Source: an uncultured Bacteroidia bacterium (lineage in GTDB: Bacteria; Bacteroidota; Bacteroidia; NS11-12g; UBA9320). From it: DNA of 64,000 bases. The DNA is taken from positions 297,662 to 361,661 of the forward strand of contig CALSMN010000004.1 of NCBI GenBank assembly GCA_943787465.1, given 5' to 3'. This document shows positions 36,453-44,487 of the stretch, one piece after another (position 1 is the stretch's first letter; each line of letters opens with the position of its first letter). The notes below the pieces were generated by a model. The model had not been told where the DNA came from. It was given only the letters and a program-made list of their open reading frames with translations, and did no database searches. The position numbers were made by a program, and so were the translations under genes.

Positions 36453-38297
36453 ATGTGTGGAATAGTAGCATATTATGGGCCCAATGAAGCCTACGACTTT
36501 TTAATCAAAGGACTCCGTAGACTGGAATATAGGGGTTACGATAGTGCAGGAATAGCATTACTCAACGATGATCTAAGGATTTATAAAAACAAAGGAAAAG
36601 TATCCGAATTGGAAGCTATTGCTCAAGGAAACAACCTTCACGGCAATCGTGGGATTGGACATACTCGATGGGCTACGCACGGAGAACCTAATACCATAAA
36701 TGCCCATCCTCATCTATCACAAAGTGGTGATATTGCTTTAATTCACAATGGAATCATTGAAAATTATGCCACTATCAAAAAAGTACTTGTTCAACGTGGA
36801 CATGTATTTAAAAGTGATACCGATACAGAAGTACTCACACATCTCATCGAAGAAATTCAAGAAAAAGAAAAAGTAAATTTACTCGAAGCGGTAAGGCTAG
36901 CCCTTAATGAAGTAGTCGGGGCTTATGCAATTGTTATTTTAAGTAAGAATGACCCCAATACATTAATTGCTGCTCGAAAAGGAAGTCCTCTGGTTGTGGG
37001 AATTGGCAAGGAACCTGGCGAATATTTTTTAGCAAGTGACGCCACACCCATTATTGAATATACCAATCGTGTTTCATACATCAACGACAATGAGATTGTA
37101 TCCATCCAGGATGGGGAAATGACGGTCAAAACCATTGACAATGTTGCTATATCGCCCTTTATACAAGAATTACAACTCAGTTTAGATTCCCTTGAAAAGG
37201 GAGGATATGAGCATTTTATGCTGAAAGAAATTTTTGAACAACCCAAGAGTATTTATGACTCCATGCGAGGGCGATTCAATGTAGACAACCTCACTTTCAG
37301 TATGCGAAGTTTGGTGGAATATTCCAGCAAAATAAAAAACCTAGACCGCATTGTTATCATTGCATGCGGTACATCATGGCATGCTGGTTTGGTTGGAGAA
37401 TACCTCATTGAAGAGTTTGGAAGAATACCTGTAGAAGTAGAATATGCCTCTGAATTTCGATACCGAAATCCCATCATTACAGAAGATGATTTGGTCATCG
37501 CTATTTCGCAAAGTGGGGAGACCGCCGATACCTTAGCTGCCATTGAAATGGCTAAAGAAAAAGGGGCAACCATCTACGGTATATGCAATGTTGTCGGGAG
37601 TAGCATCCCACGTGTAACTCATGCGGGAGCTTACACCCATGCTGGTCCAGAAATTGGAGTCGCCTCCACCAAAGCGTTTACCGCTCAAGTAACCGTGCTG
37701 ACTTTACTTGCATTGGGTATTGCAGAAATACGTGGTAAAATTACACATGAAAGATTACGAGAAATGTTTACCGAACTGAGTACTGTACCTAAAAAAGTAG
37801 CCGCTCTGCTTGAAAGTTGTCATGAAAAATGCAAAGAAATCGCAGCCATCTATAAAGATGCTCCCAACTGCTTATATTTGGGTAGAGGATATAATTTCCC
37901 AGTTGCATTAGAAGGTGCACTAAAACTTAAAGAAATTTCCTACATCCATGCCGAGGGTTATCCTGCTGCTGAGATGAAACATGGGCCCATTGCTTTAATT
38001 GATGAAGCAATGCCTGTAGTAGTGATAGCAACCAAGCGAAATTATTACGAAAAAGTCCTTTCCAATATTCAAGAAGTAAAAGCTCGTAAAGGTAAAATTA
38101 TAGCTATCGTTACCGAAGGAGATGAAAAGGTAACTGAAATAGCCGATCATTTTATTGAAATACCCGATACCGAGGATTGTCTTACGCCCATCCTAGCTAC
38201 TATTCCGTTGCAGTTGCTCTCCTATTACATTGCTGTGATGCGGGGTTGCAATGTCGATCAGCCTAGAAATTTAGCGAAGTCGGTGACAGTCGAGTAG
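36453..38297 (+). CDS. glmS: Glutamine-fructose-6-phosphate aminotransferase (isomerizing)
   Basis: 614 residues. The catalytic Cys2 follows the initiator Met (MCGIVAYYG). An N-terminal glutaminase domain (HTRWATHGEPN, HNGIIENYA) is followed by two SIS sugar-isomerase domains (IIACGTSWHAGL, AISQSGETADTLAA, GRGYNFPVALEGALKLKE) and the C-terminal AKSVTVE. First step of UDP-GlcNAc synthesis for peptidoglycan and lipid A. A hairpin lies 13 bases after the stop. Confidence 0.97.
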   Translation: MCGIVAYYGPNEAYDFLIKGLRRLEYRGYDSAGIALLNDDLRIYKNKGKVSELEAIAQGNNLHGNRGIGHTRWATHGEPNTINAHPHLSQSGDIALIHNGIIENYATIKKVLVQRGHVFKSDTDTEVLTHLIEEIQEKEKVNLLEAVRLALNEVVGAYAIVILSKNDPNTLIAARKGSPLVVGIGKEPGEYFLASDATPIIEYTNRVSYINDNEIVSIQDGEMTVKTIDNVAISPFIQELQLSLDSLEKGGYEHFMLKEIFEQPKSIYDSMRGRFNVDNLTFSMRSLVEYSSKIKNLDRIVIIACGTSWHAGLVGEYLIEEFGRIPVEVEYASEFRYRNPIITEDDLVIAISQSGETADTLAAIEMAKEKGATIYGICNVVGSSIPRVTHAGAYTHAGPEIGVASTKAFTAQVTVLTLLALGIAEIRGKITHERLREMFTELSTVPKKVAALLESCHEKCKEIAAIYKDAPNCLYLGRGYNFPVALEGALKLKEISYIHAEGYPAAEMKHGPIALIDEAMPVVVIATKRNYYEKVLSNIQEVKARKGKIIAIVTEGDEKVTEIADHFIEIPDTEDCLTPILATIPLQLLSYYIAVMRGCNVDQPRNLAKSVTVE

Positions 38298-38310
38298 AGT
38301 TATGTGTTCA

Positions 38311-38331
38311 AAGTTGTAACCCCTACAACTT
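38311..38331 (+). terminator. Hairpin after glmS
   Basis: AAGTTGTA and TACAACTT form a perfect 8-bp stem with loop ACCCC. No T-tract follows. Confidence 0.4.
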
Positions 38332-38339
38332 AATCGTAA

Positions 38340-38627
38340 AGTTCTCAATATCAGATTACTACCACTAAACTTTGGGAATCAAATTATAGTGATTACCAAC
38401 AGTATTTATTCAATCGAATTTGTAAATATAAAGAGACTAATGTAACCCCTATTGGTTATAGAAAAATATCTAAAATATTCAATGAAGAAGGTTTGAAAAC
38501 CCGTCGAAATACAGAATTTACCAACTCAAAAGTATATTCTATGTACAAAAAAGGTAAGATTAGAGAAGAAAGAATGAATAGAGAAGATATTGTTGAGGTT
38601 GGTGATGTGTATATAGAACCAATGTAG
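38340..38627 (+). pseudogene. N-terminally truncated recombinase-like or HTH fragment
   Basis: An open frame of about 95 codons without a start codon, preceded by a TAA at 38337-38339. The segment IGYRKISKIFNEEGLKTRRN, then TEFTNSKVYSMYKKGKIREE resembles the helical domain of serine-recombinase proteins (IAxxLNexGxxTxxGxxW pattern). A weakly similar fragment lies in reverse orientation at 39048-39218. The assignment to recombinases is an impression. Confidence 0.4.
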
Positions 38628-39047
38628 TTCTCCATTAATGGTAAACTCACCTCAACACTACCCCAGCTCCATAATTTACCATTAAATCCAACACCTTCGA
38701 TACCACTTTCATTCAGATAAAAAAATCTCTGAAAACTTAGTGTTATTAATTGTGAAATCATATTTAGATATGAATGAAAGTGGTAAGAAGTTACCACAGA
38801 CTCAGGTGTCCAACAAAGGGTAAAACACCTATCACCCAGTATCGAAGAGGTTCAAATCCTTAAACGATATCTCGTAATGTTAATGGGTCAGACGTCGGTT
38901 AGTAATCTATAGGATTGAAATAATATCTGAACATAATGGATGAGGTTCACCGATAGGGTCGAAAGATTTGTAGTATAAATCAGATATGGGTGACAACGAA
39001 CTGGTCTGAGGAAATCTACATTGTGAATTGAGACTTAAAGTTCTCTG

Positions 39048-39218
39048 AGGGAGTAAAAATCCTTTAAGGGGATTGGTGATGAATTCCCTCTTTTTCATCT
39101 TCTTAATCATAGAATCTACTGTAGTTCTACTATTACCTATCTCAAATCCATTGTTTTTCAGGTAACGGTGAATTTTAGTATATCCCCAACCTTCTTTGAC
39201 AAGCAAAAATGATAATAA
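39048..39218 (-). pseudogene. Second fragment of the same HTH/recombinase-like family
   Basis: 57 codons reading LLVKEGWGYTKIHRYLKNNG, then FEIGNSRTTVDSMIKKMKKR. The pattern GY-x-KI-x(5)-NxxG ... V-x-SM-x-KK-x-K-RE parallels the plus-strand fragment 400 bp away. No start codon belongs to it; the longer frame around it to 39407 is antisense to the KOW-like gene. Confidence 0.4.
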
Positions 39219-39221
39219 AGA

Positions 39222-39422
39222 ATGAATAATAATTTGGAATCTCTTCCACAAATCAAAAATGGAAAATTTTGTGAGGTTACAAAAGGGACTCACCAAGGAA
39301 AAATGGGGACTATATCCGATATCAACAGGAGTAAATCGGGAAACATCACCATTACCGTTACTCAAACCAATGGACTCCGATTCAAAACATTGGGCAGAAA
39401 CGTCCAAGTAATTGAAAAATAA
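39222..39422 (+). CDS. Small KOW-like protein
   Basis: 66 residues. The centre, KNGKFCEVTKGTHQGKMGTI, has the KOW pattern (Gly-x-His-x-Gly-x-x-Gly with flanking hydrophobics) found in ribosomal and NusG-type RNA-binding modules; ITITVTQTNGLRFKTLGRNV adds two strands, giving a single small beta-barrel. Basic overall. The stop TAA is immediately followed by the stop of the convergent DUF2147 gene with no base between. The role is unknown. Confidence 0.6.
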   Translation: MNNNLESLPQIKNGKFCEVTKGTHQGKMGTISDINRSKSGNITITVTQTNGLRFKTLGRNVQVIEK

Positions 39423-39881
39423 CTACTTGATCCGAGTCCACTCCGAAGTTCTCCCCAACCACGTCATACCCATAACATATCCTCGCAAGTAAAGGGTAGA
39501 GCGATTACTTCCCTTAAAATACATATACCCATCATACGTACTGCCCGATACTGGATCGTATAGCGTACCATTATCCCATCGTGATTCTGAGGCATTCCAG
39601 GCAAAATTATGCATAATCAACATCCCTAATCGTTTTCTGCTTCGTAAACTTTTATTGGGATTTTCAGGATCGGTCTTTGGTTGTCCATACTTATCATTGG
39701 GCTGTTTTAAGTAAACTATCTTTCCATAATATTTACCATTAATCGCCCGATAAATTTGGATATGCGATGTTTTTTCTGCGTTCCAGTAAGTGCCACTTAC
39801 TTCATCTGCTCTAGCCGATTGAGCGGATACTCCAACATGAATACCGGCAATAAAAATCAGTGCTGTTATAAATCGGATCAT
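39423..39881 (-). CDS. DUF2147 secreted protein
   Basis: 152 residues with a signal peptide (1-20, ending VSAQ). The DUF2147 domain spans 28-151: SGTYWNAEKTSHIQIYRAIN, GKIVYLKQPN, WDNGTLYDPVSGSTYDGYM and the terminal strand YVMGMTWLGRTSEW. A small lipocalin-like beta-barrel in the periplasm; function unknown. Confidence 0.88.
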   Translation of the reverse strand: MIRFITALIFIAGIHVGVSAQSARADEVSGTYWNAEKTSHIQIYRAINGKYYGKIVYLKQPNDKYGQPKTDPENPNKSLRSRKRLGMLIMHNFAWNASESRWDNGTLYDPVSGSTYDGYMYFKGSNRSTLYLRGYVMGMTWLGRTSEWTRIK

Positions 39882-39962
39882 AATTATTTTGTTTCTTCAA
39901 TAATACTGAAATTTTAAATACTTAAAATTGCAATCCATAATAAAGTATTCGTCTTAGTCATC

Positions 39963-42014
39963 GTGCATATCAAAAAAGCCATTTACCTCAAAGCCTTACG
40001 CGACCTATTTACGGCTAGAGCTATGGCCGAAATCTATGATGCCAATCGACAAACTACCAGTTATGTTCATTCCACCTCCAAGGGACATGAGGCTATTCAA
40101 CTGGCTACCGCCTATCACCTCAAAGACATTGACTGGGTAGCTCCTTATTATCGCGATGAGTCGATCTTGCTGGGCATCGGTATGCGTCCTTATGAGCTTA
40201 TGTTACAACTTTTAGCAAAAAAAGACGACCCTTTTTCTGGTGGCAGAACCTATTACGCTCACCCTTCCCTTCGTGAGGATAACAAACCTAAAATAGCGCA
40301 TCAAAGCAGTGCTACCGGTATGCAGGCTATCCCAACTACAGGTATTGCTCAGGGCTTACAGTATCTAAAAAACAATAAATTAAATGCCTCTGGCACCCAT
40401 GGATCTATTGTGGTGTGTTCCATTGGCGATGGATCCATGACGGAAGGTGAAGTGTCTGAAGCACTTCAAATGGCTGCTCTCCACCAGCTACCGATTCTGT
40501 ACCTTGTACAAGATAACGATTGGGGTATTTCTGCCAGTGGAGATGAAATGCGATCCATGGATGCCTACGAATTTGTGGGTGGTTTTAAAGGCATTCGAAG
40601 AGCTCGGACCAATGGCAGTAGCTTTACAGAAAGTTATCATGAAGTAGGAAAAGCAATTCGATGGGTCAGAAAAAACCAAAAACCCATGCTGCTCCATGCA
40701 AAAGTTCCTTTACTGGGTCATCATACCAGTGGCGTGCGAAGTGAGTGGTATCGGGATGATTTGAAAGAGGCCGAAAAATCAGATCCGCTTGATTATCTCA
40801 TCACGGATTCGTTAGAAAAAGGAATTTCACAAGATAAAATCAATGCCCTTCAATCTGAAGCTATTGAACACGTCCATCAAGCCTTTGAGAAAGCTAAAAA
40901 TGCTGCAGATCCTGATCCTCAGACCGTCATGCACCATGTACTGGCTCCTACTCCCATTACAGAAGAAAAAGGAGAACGCTCTCCCCAAAATGCCGAAACC
41001 ATTATCATGGTAGATGCAGCCTTATACGCTGTCGATGAACTATTAACAGACCACCCCGAAGCACTTTTGTATGGACAAGATGTGGGGCATCGCCTAGGGG
41101 GCGTATTCCGAGAAGCCGCTACCCTTGCCAAAAAACACGGTAAGCATCGGGTATTTAATACCCCTATACAAGAAGCATATATCATCGGAAGTACCGCAGG
41201 CATGAGTGCTGTTGGTTGCAAACCCATTGTGGAAGTTCAATTTGCAGATTACATCTGGCCTGGAGTCAATCAGTTGGTTACCGAGCTCTCTAAGAGCAGC
41301 TATTTGTCGGGCGGTAAATTCCCTGTACAATCTGTGATTCGCGTTCCTACGGGCGCTTATGGTGGAGGCGGACCCTATCACAGCGGAACCAACGAATCAA
41401 GCCTTCTCCCTATTAAAGGAATTAAAATAGTATATCCCAGCAATGCCGCCGACATGAAAGGTTTGATGAAAAGCGCGTTCTATGATCCTAACCCCGTGGT
41501 GATGTTTGAACATAAAGGCATTTATTGGAGTAAGGTAGACGGCACTGAAGGTGCTAAAAATCCAGAACCCAGTCGCGATTACATCATTCCCCTAGGTAAG
41601 GCTCGTATTCATCTAGAAGCAGATGCAGACAAAGTAAATGAAGGCGATTCATTGACTATCATTACCTATGGAATGGGCGTTTGGTGGGCTACACAAGCTG
41701 CCAAACAGTTGGACGGTCAAGTAGAGATTGTAGATCTAAGAACACTGAGTCCATGCGACGATGAAACCATCTACGCTCGGGTACAGAAACACGGAAAGGT
41801 AATCGTACTAACAGAAGAAACCTTAAATAATTCCTTCGCTCAAGCCATTGCTGGACGTATTCAAGAACATTGCTTTACCTATTTAGATGCTCCCGTGCAA
41901 TGCGTGGGATCTGCCGATTTACCCGCAGTACCCATGAATGTAAACTTAGAAAAAGCCATGCTCCCCAATGCCGATAAAGTAGCGGATGCCATTCGAAAAT
42001 TATTGGCTTACTAA
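39963..42014 (+). CDS. Fused alpha/beta E1 of a 2-oxo acid dehydrogenase complex
   Basis: 683 residues from GTG. Residues 1-330 are the E1 alpha subunit with the ThDP motif GDGSMTEGEVSEAL (155-168) and QDNDWGIS (183-190); residues about 345-683 are the E1 beta subunit (ALLYGQDVGHRLGGVFREA, KPIVEVQFADYIWPGVNQL, a transketolase C-domain with TLSPCDDETIYA). Such fusions in Bacteroidota are annotated as branched-chain 2-oxoisovalerate dehydrogenase E1; pyruvate or acetoin are less likely. The E2 and E3 partners are not in this window. Confidence 0.88.
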   Translation: MHIKKAIYLKALRDLFTARAMAEIYDANRQTTSYVHSTSKGHEAIQLATAYHLKDIDWVAPYYRDESILLGIGMRPYELMLQLLAKKDDPFSGGRTYYAHPSLREDNKPKIAHQSSATGMQAIPTTGIAQGLQYLKNNKLNASGTHGSIVVCSIGDGSMTEGEVSEALQMAALHQLPILYLVQDNDWGISASGDEMRSMDAYEFVGGFKGIRRARTNGSSFTESYHEVGKAIRWVRKNQKPMLLHAKVPLLGHHTSGVRSEWYRDDLKEAEKSDPLDYLITDSLEKGISQDKINALQSEAIEHVHQAFEKAKNAADPDPQTVMHHVLAPTPITEEKGERSPQNAETIIMVDAALYAVDELLTDHPEALLYGQDVGHRLGGVFREAATLAKKHGKHRVFNTPIQEAYIIGSTAGMSAVGCKPIVEVQFADYIWPGVNQLVTELSKSSYLSGGKFPVQSVIRVPTGAYGGGGPYHSGTNESSLLPIKGIKIVYPSNAADMKGLMKSAFYDPNPVVMFEHKGIYWSKVDGTEGAKNPEPSRDYIIPLGKARIHLEADADKVNEGDSLTIITYGMGVWWATQAAKQLDGQVEIVDLRTLSPCDDETIYARVQKHGKVIVLTEETLNNSFAQAIAGRIQEHCFTYLDAPVQCVGSADLPAVPMNVNLEKAMLPNADKVADAIRKLLAY

Positions 42015-42015
42015 C

Positions 42016-42954
42016 CTACTTGAGGTTGTCTAACATATTGACCACCAATTTTTCCAAATTGTATTTTTCTTGCCAACCCCAATCTGCTCTTGCAATATGA
42101 TCATCAATACTTTGAGGCCAGCTATCAGCTATTTGTTGTCGATGATCGGGAGTATACGTAATCATGAAGTCAGGAATATGTTTTTGTATTTCTTGGGTTA
42201 ATTCTTCCGGGCTAAATGATACGCCTGCGATGTTGTAGCTGCTTCGAATCTTTATAGCATTGGAAGGCGCTTCTGTGATTTCTAGCGTAGCACGAACGGC
42301 ATCTTCCATGTGCATCATAGGCAAAGTGGTCGTTGGTCCTAAAAAACAATCGTACTGTCCCTGTTTTAAAGCCTGATGAAAGATATCTACAGCATAATCT
42401 GTTGTTCCACCACCTGGCAAAGATTTCCATCCAATTAAACCCGGGTAGCGAATGGATCGAACATCCAACTTGTAGCGATTATAGTAGTATTCACAATAGC
42501 GTTCTCCTGCTGATTTAGTAATGCCATATACGGTATTGGGTTCTAAAATAGTGCGTTGAGGGGTATGGATAGCCGGAGTAGTTGGACCAAACACAGCGAT
42601 AGAGCTTGGCCAAAATATACGCTTCACCTGGTGGTCTAGACACGCATCAAATATATTAAACGTTCCATCCATGTTGAGCTCCCATCCCAATTTGGGCTTT
42701 GCTTCTGCCGTGGCACTCAATAAAGCGGCAAGATGATAGACGATGGTGGGTTGGTATTTCTGGAAAACGTCCTTGATTTGAACTTTATCCAACACATCCA
42801 ATTGCACAAACTCACTTTGGGTGAATACCTCATGGGTACTGGTCCGAACATCACTAGCAACAACCTGCGAATTGCCGTATACCTGTTGCAGATTTTCTAC
42901 CAGCTCGGTACCTACTTGACCACAAGCTCCAATGACTAAAATTTTATCTTTCAT
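42016..42954 (-). CDS. SDR-type L-threonine 3-dehydrogenase
   Basis: 312 residues of the extended short-chain dehydrogenase family. NAD-binding motif GACGQVGTEL at 9-18, active-site Tyr143 and Lys147 in VYGITK, Ser in WPSSIAVFG, and the typical YPGLIGWKSLPGGGTTDYAV loop. This matches the NAD-dependent threonine dehydrogenase of Flavobacterium rather than UDP-sugar epimerases. It yields 2-amino-3-oxobutyrate. One base separates its stop from that of the convergent E1 gene. Confidence 0.88.
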   Translation of the reverse strand: MKDKILVIGACGQVGTELVENLQQVYGNSQVVASDVRTSTHEVFTQSEFVQLDVLDKVQIKDVFQKYQPTIVYHLAALLSATAEAKPKLGWELNMDGTFNIFDACLDHQVKRIFWPSSIAVFGPTTPAIHTPQRTILEPNTVYGITKSAGERYCEYYYNRYKLDVRSIRYPGLIGWKSLPGGGTTDYAVDIFHQALKQGQYDCFLGPTTTLPMMHMEDAVRATLEITEAPSNAIKIRSSYNIAGVSFSPEELTQEIQKHIPDFMITYTPDHRQQIADSWPQSIDDHIARADWGWQEKYNLEKLVVNMLDNLK

Positions 42955-42969
42955 TGTCTAACGATAGGA

Positions 42970-42977
42970 CAAATGTA
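42970..42977 (-). promoter_or_regulatory. -7 element of the threonine dehydrogenase gene
   Basis: TACATTTG on the minus strand, 15 bases before the ATG. Confidence 0.4.
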
Positions 42978-42994
42978 CTAAAACCATATTCAAG

Positions 42995-43627
42995 TTAATG
43001 CCACTTTTTCTCTCCCGCATAGATGGCTATATCCAAGTGGTTCTCTACAGGTGGTAGAGGACACGAATAATTTTTGTTGTACGCACAATAGGGGTTGTAC
43101 GCATAGTTAAAGTCCAATACTACATCCGCTACATTTGTTAAGTCATCTGCTTTGAAATCGAGAAATCGACCCGACCCATAGGACTGATCTCCATTGGATA
43201 AATCCTTGAATGGACAAAATAAGTAGTCGGGTTGTTCCACATTTTGATATAAAAATAGTTGAAGGTCTTGATTGGCCAAACGAAAGTGAAGTATCCCATA
43301 TTTTTTGTACTCGGGCAAACGATCCGTATTGGTTTTCATTCTAAAAATTTCACCAGCTGTGATGGGCTCAAATTCAGCTTTGACCCGATAGGCTTCATTA
43401 GGGGGAAAATAATGCAATCGCCCCTCGGGTGAGATGTCTGACTTGGGCAATACCTGATTGGAACCACTAAAAAATACCGCTGAAATGCTATCCCTATACC
43501 GATTAACTTGCCCTTCATAGGTTGTGGGTTTGGGCAAATCCTTTGTTTCCTCTTGGGTTTCCCATTTTTTGGAAGAATCACAGGACCAAAAGGCCATGAT
43601 CAGTATTGCTATTGATCCAATTCTCAT
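42995..43627 (-). CDS. DUF1684 lipoprotein
   Basis: 210 residues. Lipoprotein signal ending MAFWSC with the anchored Cys at 16. The DUF1684 core ends with the family signature NPYCAYNKNYSCPLPPVEN near 177-195. Function is unknown; the conserved Cys pair and Pro-rich motif suggest a binding site. The start overlaps the upstream gene by 4 bases (ATGA), so three genes (S9 peptidase, outer-membrane protein, DUF1684) form a tight operon. Confidence 0.9.
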   Translation of the reverse strand: MRIGSIAILIMAFWSCDSSKKWETQEETKDLPKPTTYEGQVNRYRDSISAVFFSGSNQVLPKSDISPEGRLHYFPPNEAYRVKAEFEPITAGEIFRMKTNTDRLPEYKKYGILHFRLANQDLQLFLYQNVEQPDYLFCPFKDLSNGDQSYGSGRFLDFKADDLTNVADVVLDFNYAYNPYCAYNKNYSCPLPPVENHLDIAIYAGEKKWH

Positions 43628-44487
43628 GGGGTATTAAATAATAAAAAAGAAGCACCACATCCCACAAAATTGTTGGGTGCTGCCTCGTTGAGTCCAAATC
43701 CTCCGGTTAAATCGAGTTGAAAATTATCATTCACCAAATAGGTGAATCCACCATTGATGAGGTGCAGCTCATCCCCATTATTGGTAAGAAAACCATAGGG
43801 TTCTACATAGCAACTCAGCTTATCGGTGATGCCATACCCCAGGGCCAATGTGTAGCTCGTCGTAGGATTCGCCGTAAAACCATCCCAAGAAAGGCCGTAT
43901 TGCACTGCCACGCCCAATCGGTCGGTTACTTGATAGGTCATCGGGATTAAAAACTCTGGGGCTATTTTTTGTCCACTGGCTTTAGCGTAATCGCCACTTG
44001 CTAATTCAGGAATATACACATGCCCCAAGAACCCAATGCTCATGTTGGCTGTTTTATACAGATTGGTCTTTATGCCTACAAATGAGGTTGAGAAACCTCT
44101 CGAAGGATGGTATGCCGAGTCCGGCAACTCCGTGGGCGATGGCCAAACCTGACCTTGCTCAATGATTTCATACTGATGTAATTTAGAACTTTGCCATGCA
44201 TAATTAAACCTCAATTCTAGATTTTCGAATAAGCCAAACCGAAGGAGTGAGGTGTTGAGTGTCGTGTTTCTGTATGTTCGTTTCTCTGTTGCCGTTCCCG
44301 GAAATGGGTACACCACTATCGCTGCGTCATGTTCTAAAATAAATCCTGTTTCAATTTGTAGCGCTCCTTGAGGAACAGTATTGGGGCTTTCTGTAAAATC
44401 GGGTCTGTCGGTTTCGATTTGTCCAAATGCACTGAATCCCGTGACCAGGCAGACCATAGGTAGAAATTTGGATATTTTCTTTATCAT
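43624..44487 (-). CDS. Outer-membrane transporter-like protein (Phenol_MetA_deg group)
   Basis: 287 residues. Signal peptide (1-22), then ETDRPDFTESPNTVPQGALQ, the typical start of this group of small outer-membrane beta-barrels, alternating beta-strands and a final strand ending SFLLFNTP. The group is named after phenol degradation but has no shown substrate in Bacteroidota. Overlaps both neighbours by 4 bases. Confidence 0.8.
   Translation of the reverse strand: MIKKISKFLPMVCLVTGFSAFGQIETDRPDFTESPNTVPQGALQIETGFILEHDAAIVVYPFPGTATEKRTYRNTTLNTSLLRFGLFENLELRFNYAWQSSKLHQYEIIEQGQVWPSPTELPDSAYHPSRGFSTSFVGIKTNLYKTANMSIGFLGHVYIPELASGDYAKASGQKIAPEFLIPMTYQVTDRLGVAVQYGLSWDGFTANPTTSYTLALGYGITDKLSCYVEPYGFLTNNGDELHLINGGFTYLVNDNFQLDLTGGFGLNEAAPNNFVGCGASFLLFNTP

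Larger units (their letters stand above)
38298..39221. other. Region of gene fragments behind glmS
   Basis: No intact gene is visible in about 900 bp. It holds the glmS hairpin, two fragments listed separately (38340-38627 on plus, 39048-39218 on minus) and a middle part with only short, chance-like frames. One of these (minus strand, about 38640-38770) reads FYLNESGIEGVGFNGKLWSW and could be a further scrap. This suggests an old insertion or recombination site that has decayed. Confidence 0.5.

Noticed and set aside
38456..38797. 113-residue minus-strand frame
   Set aside because: Its second half is antisense to the recombinase-like fragment; only the part near 38640-38770 might be a scrap of a gene.
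38848..38860. T-arm-like sequence AGGTTCAAATCCT
   Set aside because: No acceptor stem, anticodon arm or D-arm could be fitted around it, so no tRNA and no attachment site is claimed.
38907..39407. 166-residue minus-strand frame as a whole gene
   Set aside because: Its first third is antisense to the KOW-like gene and its last third has no protein-like pattern; only the middle was kept as a fragment.
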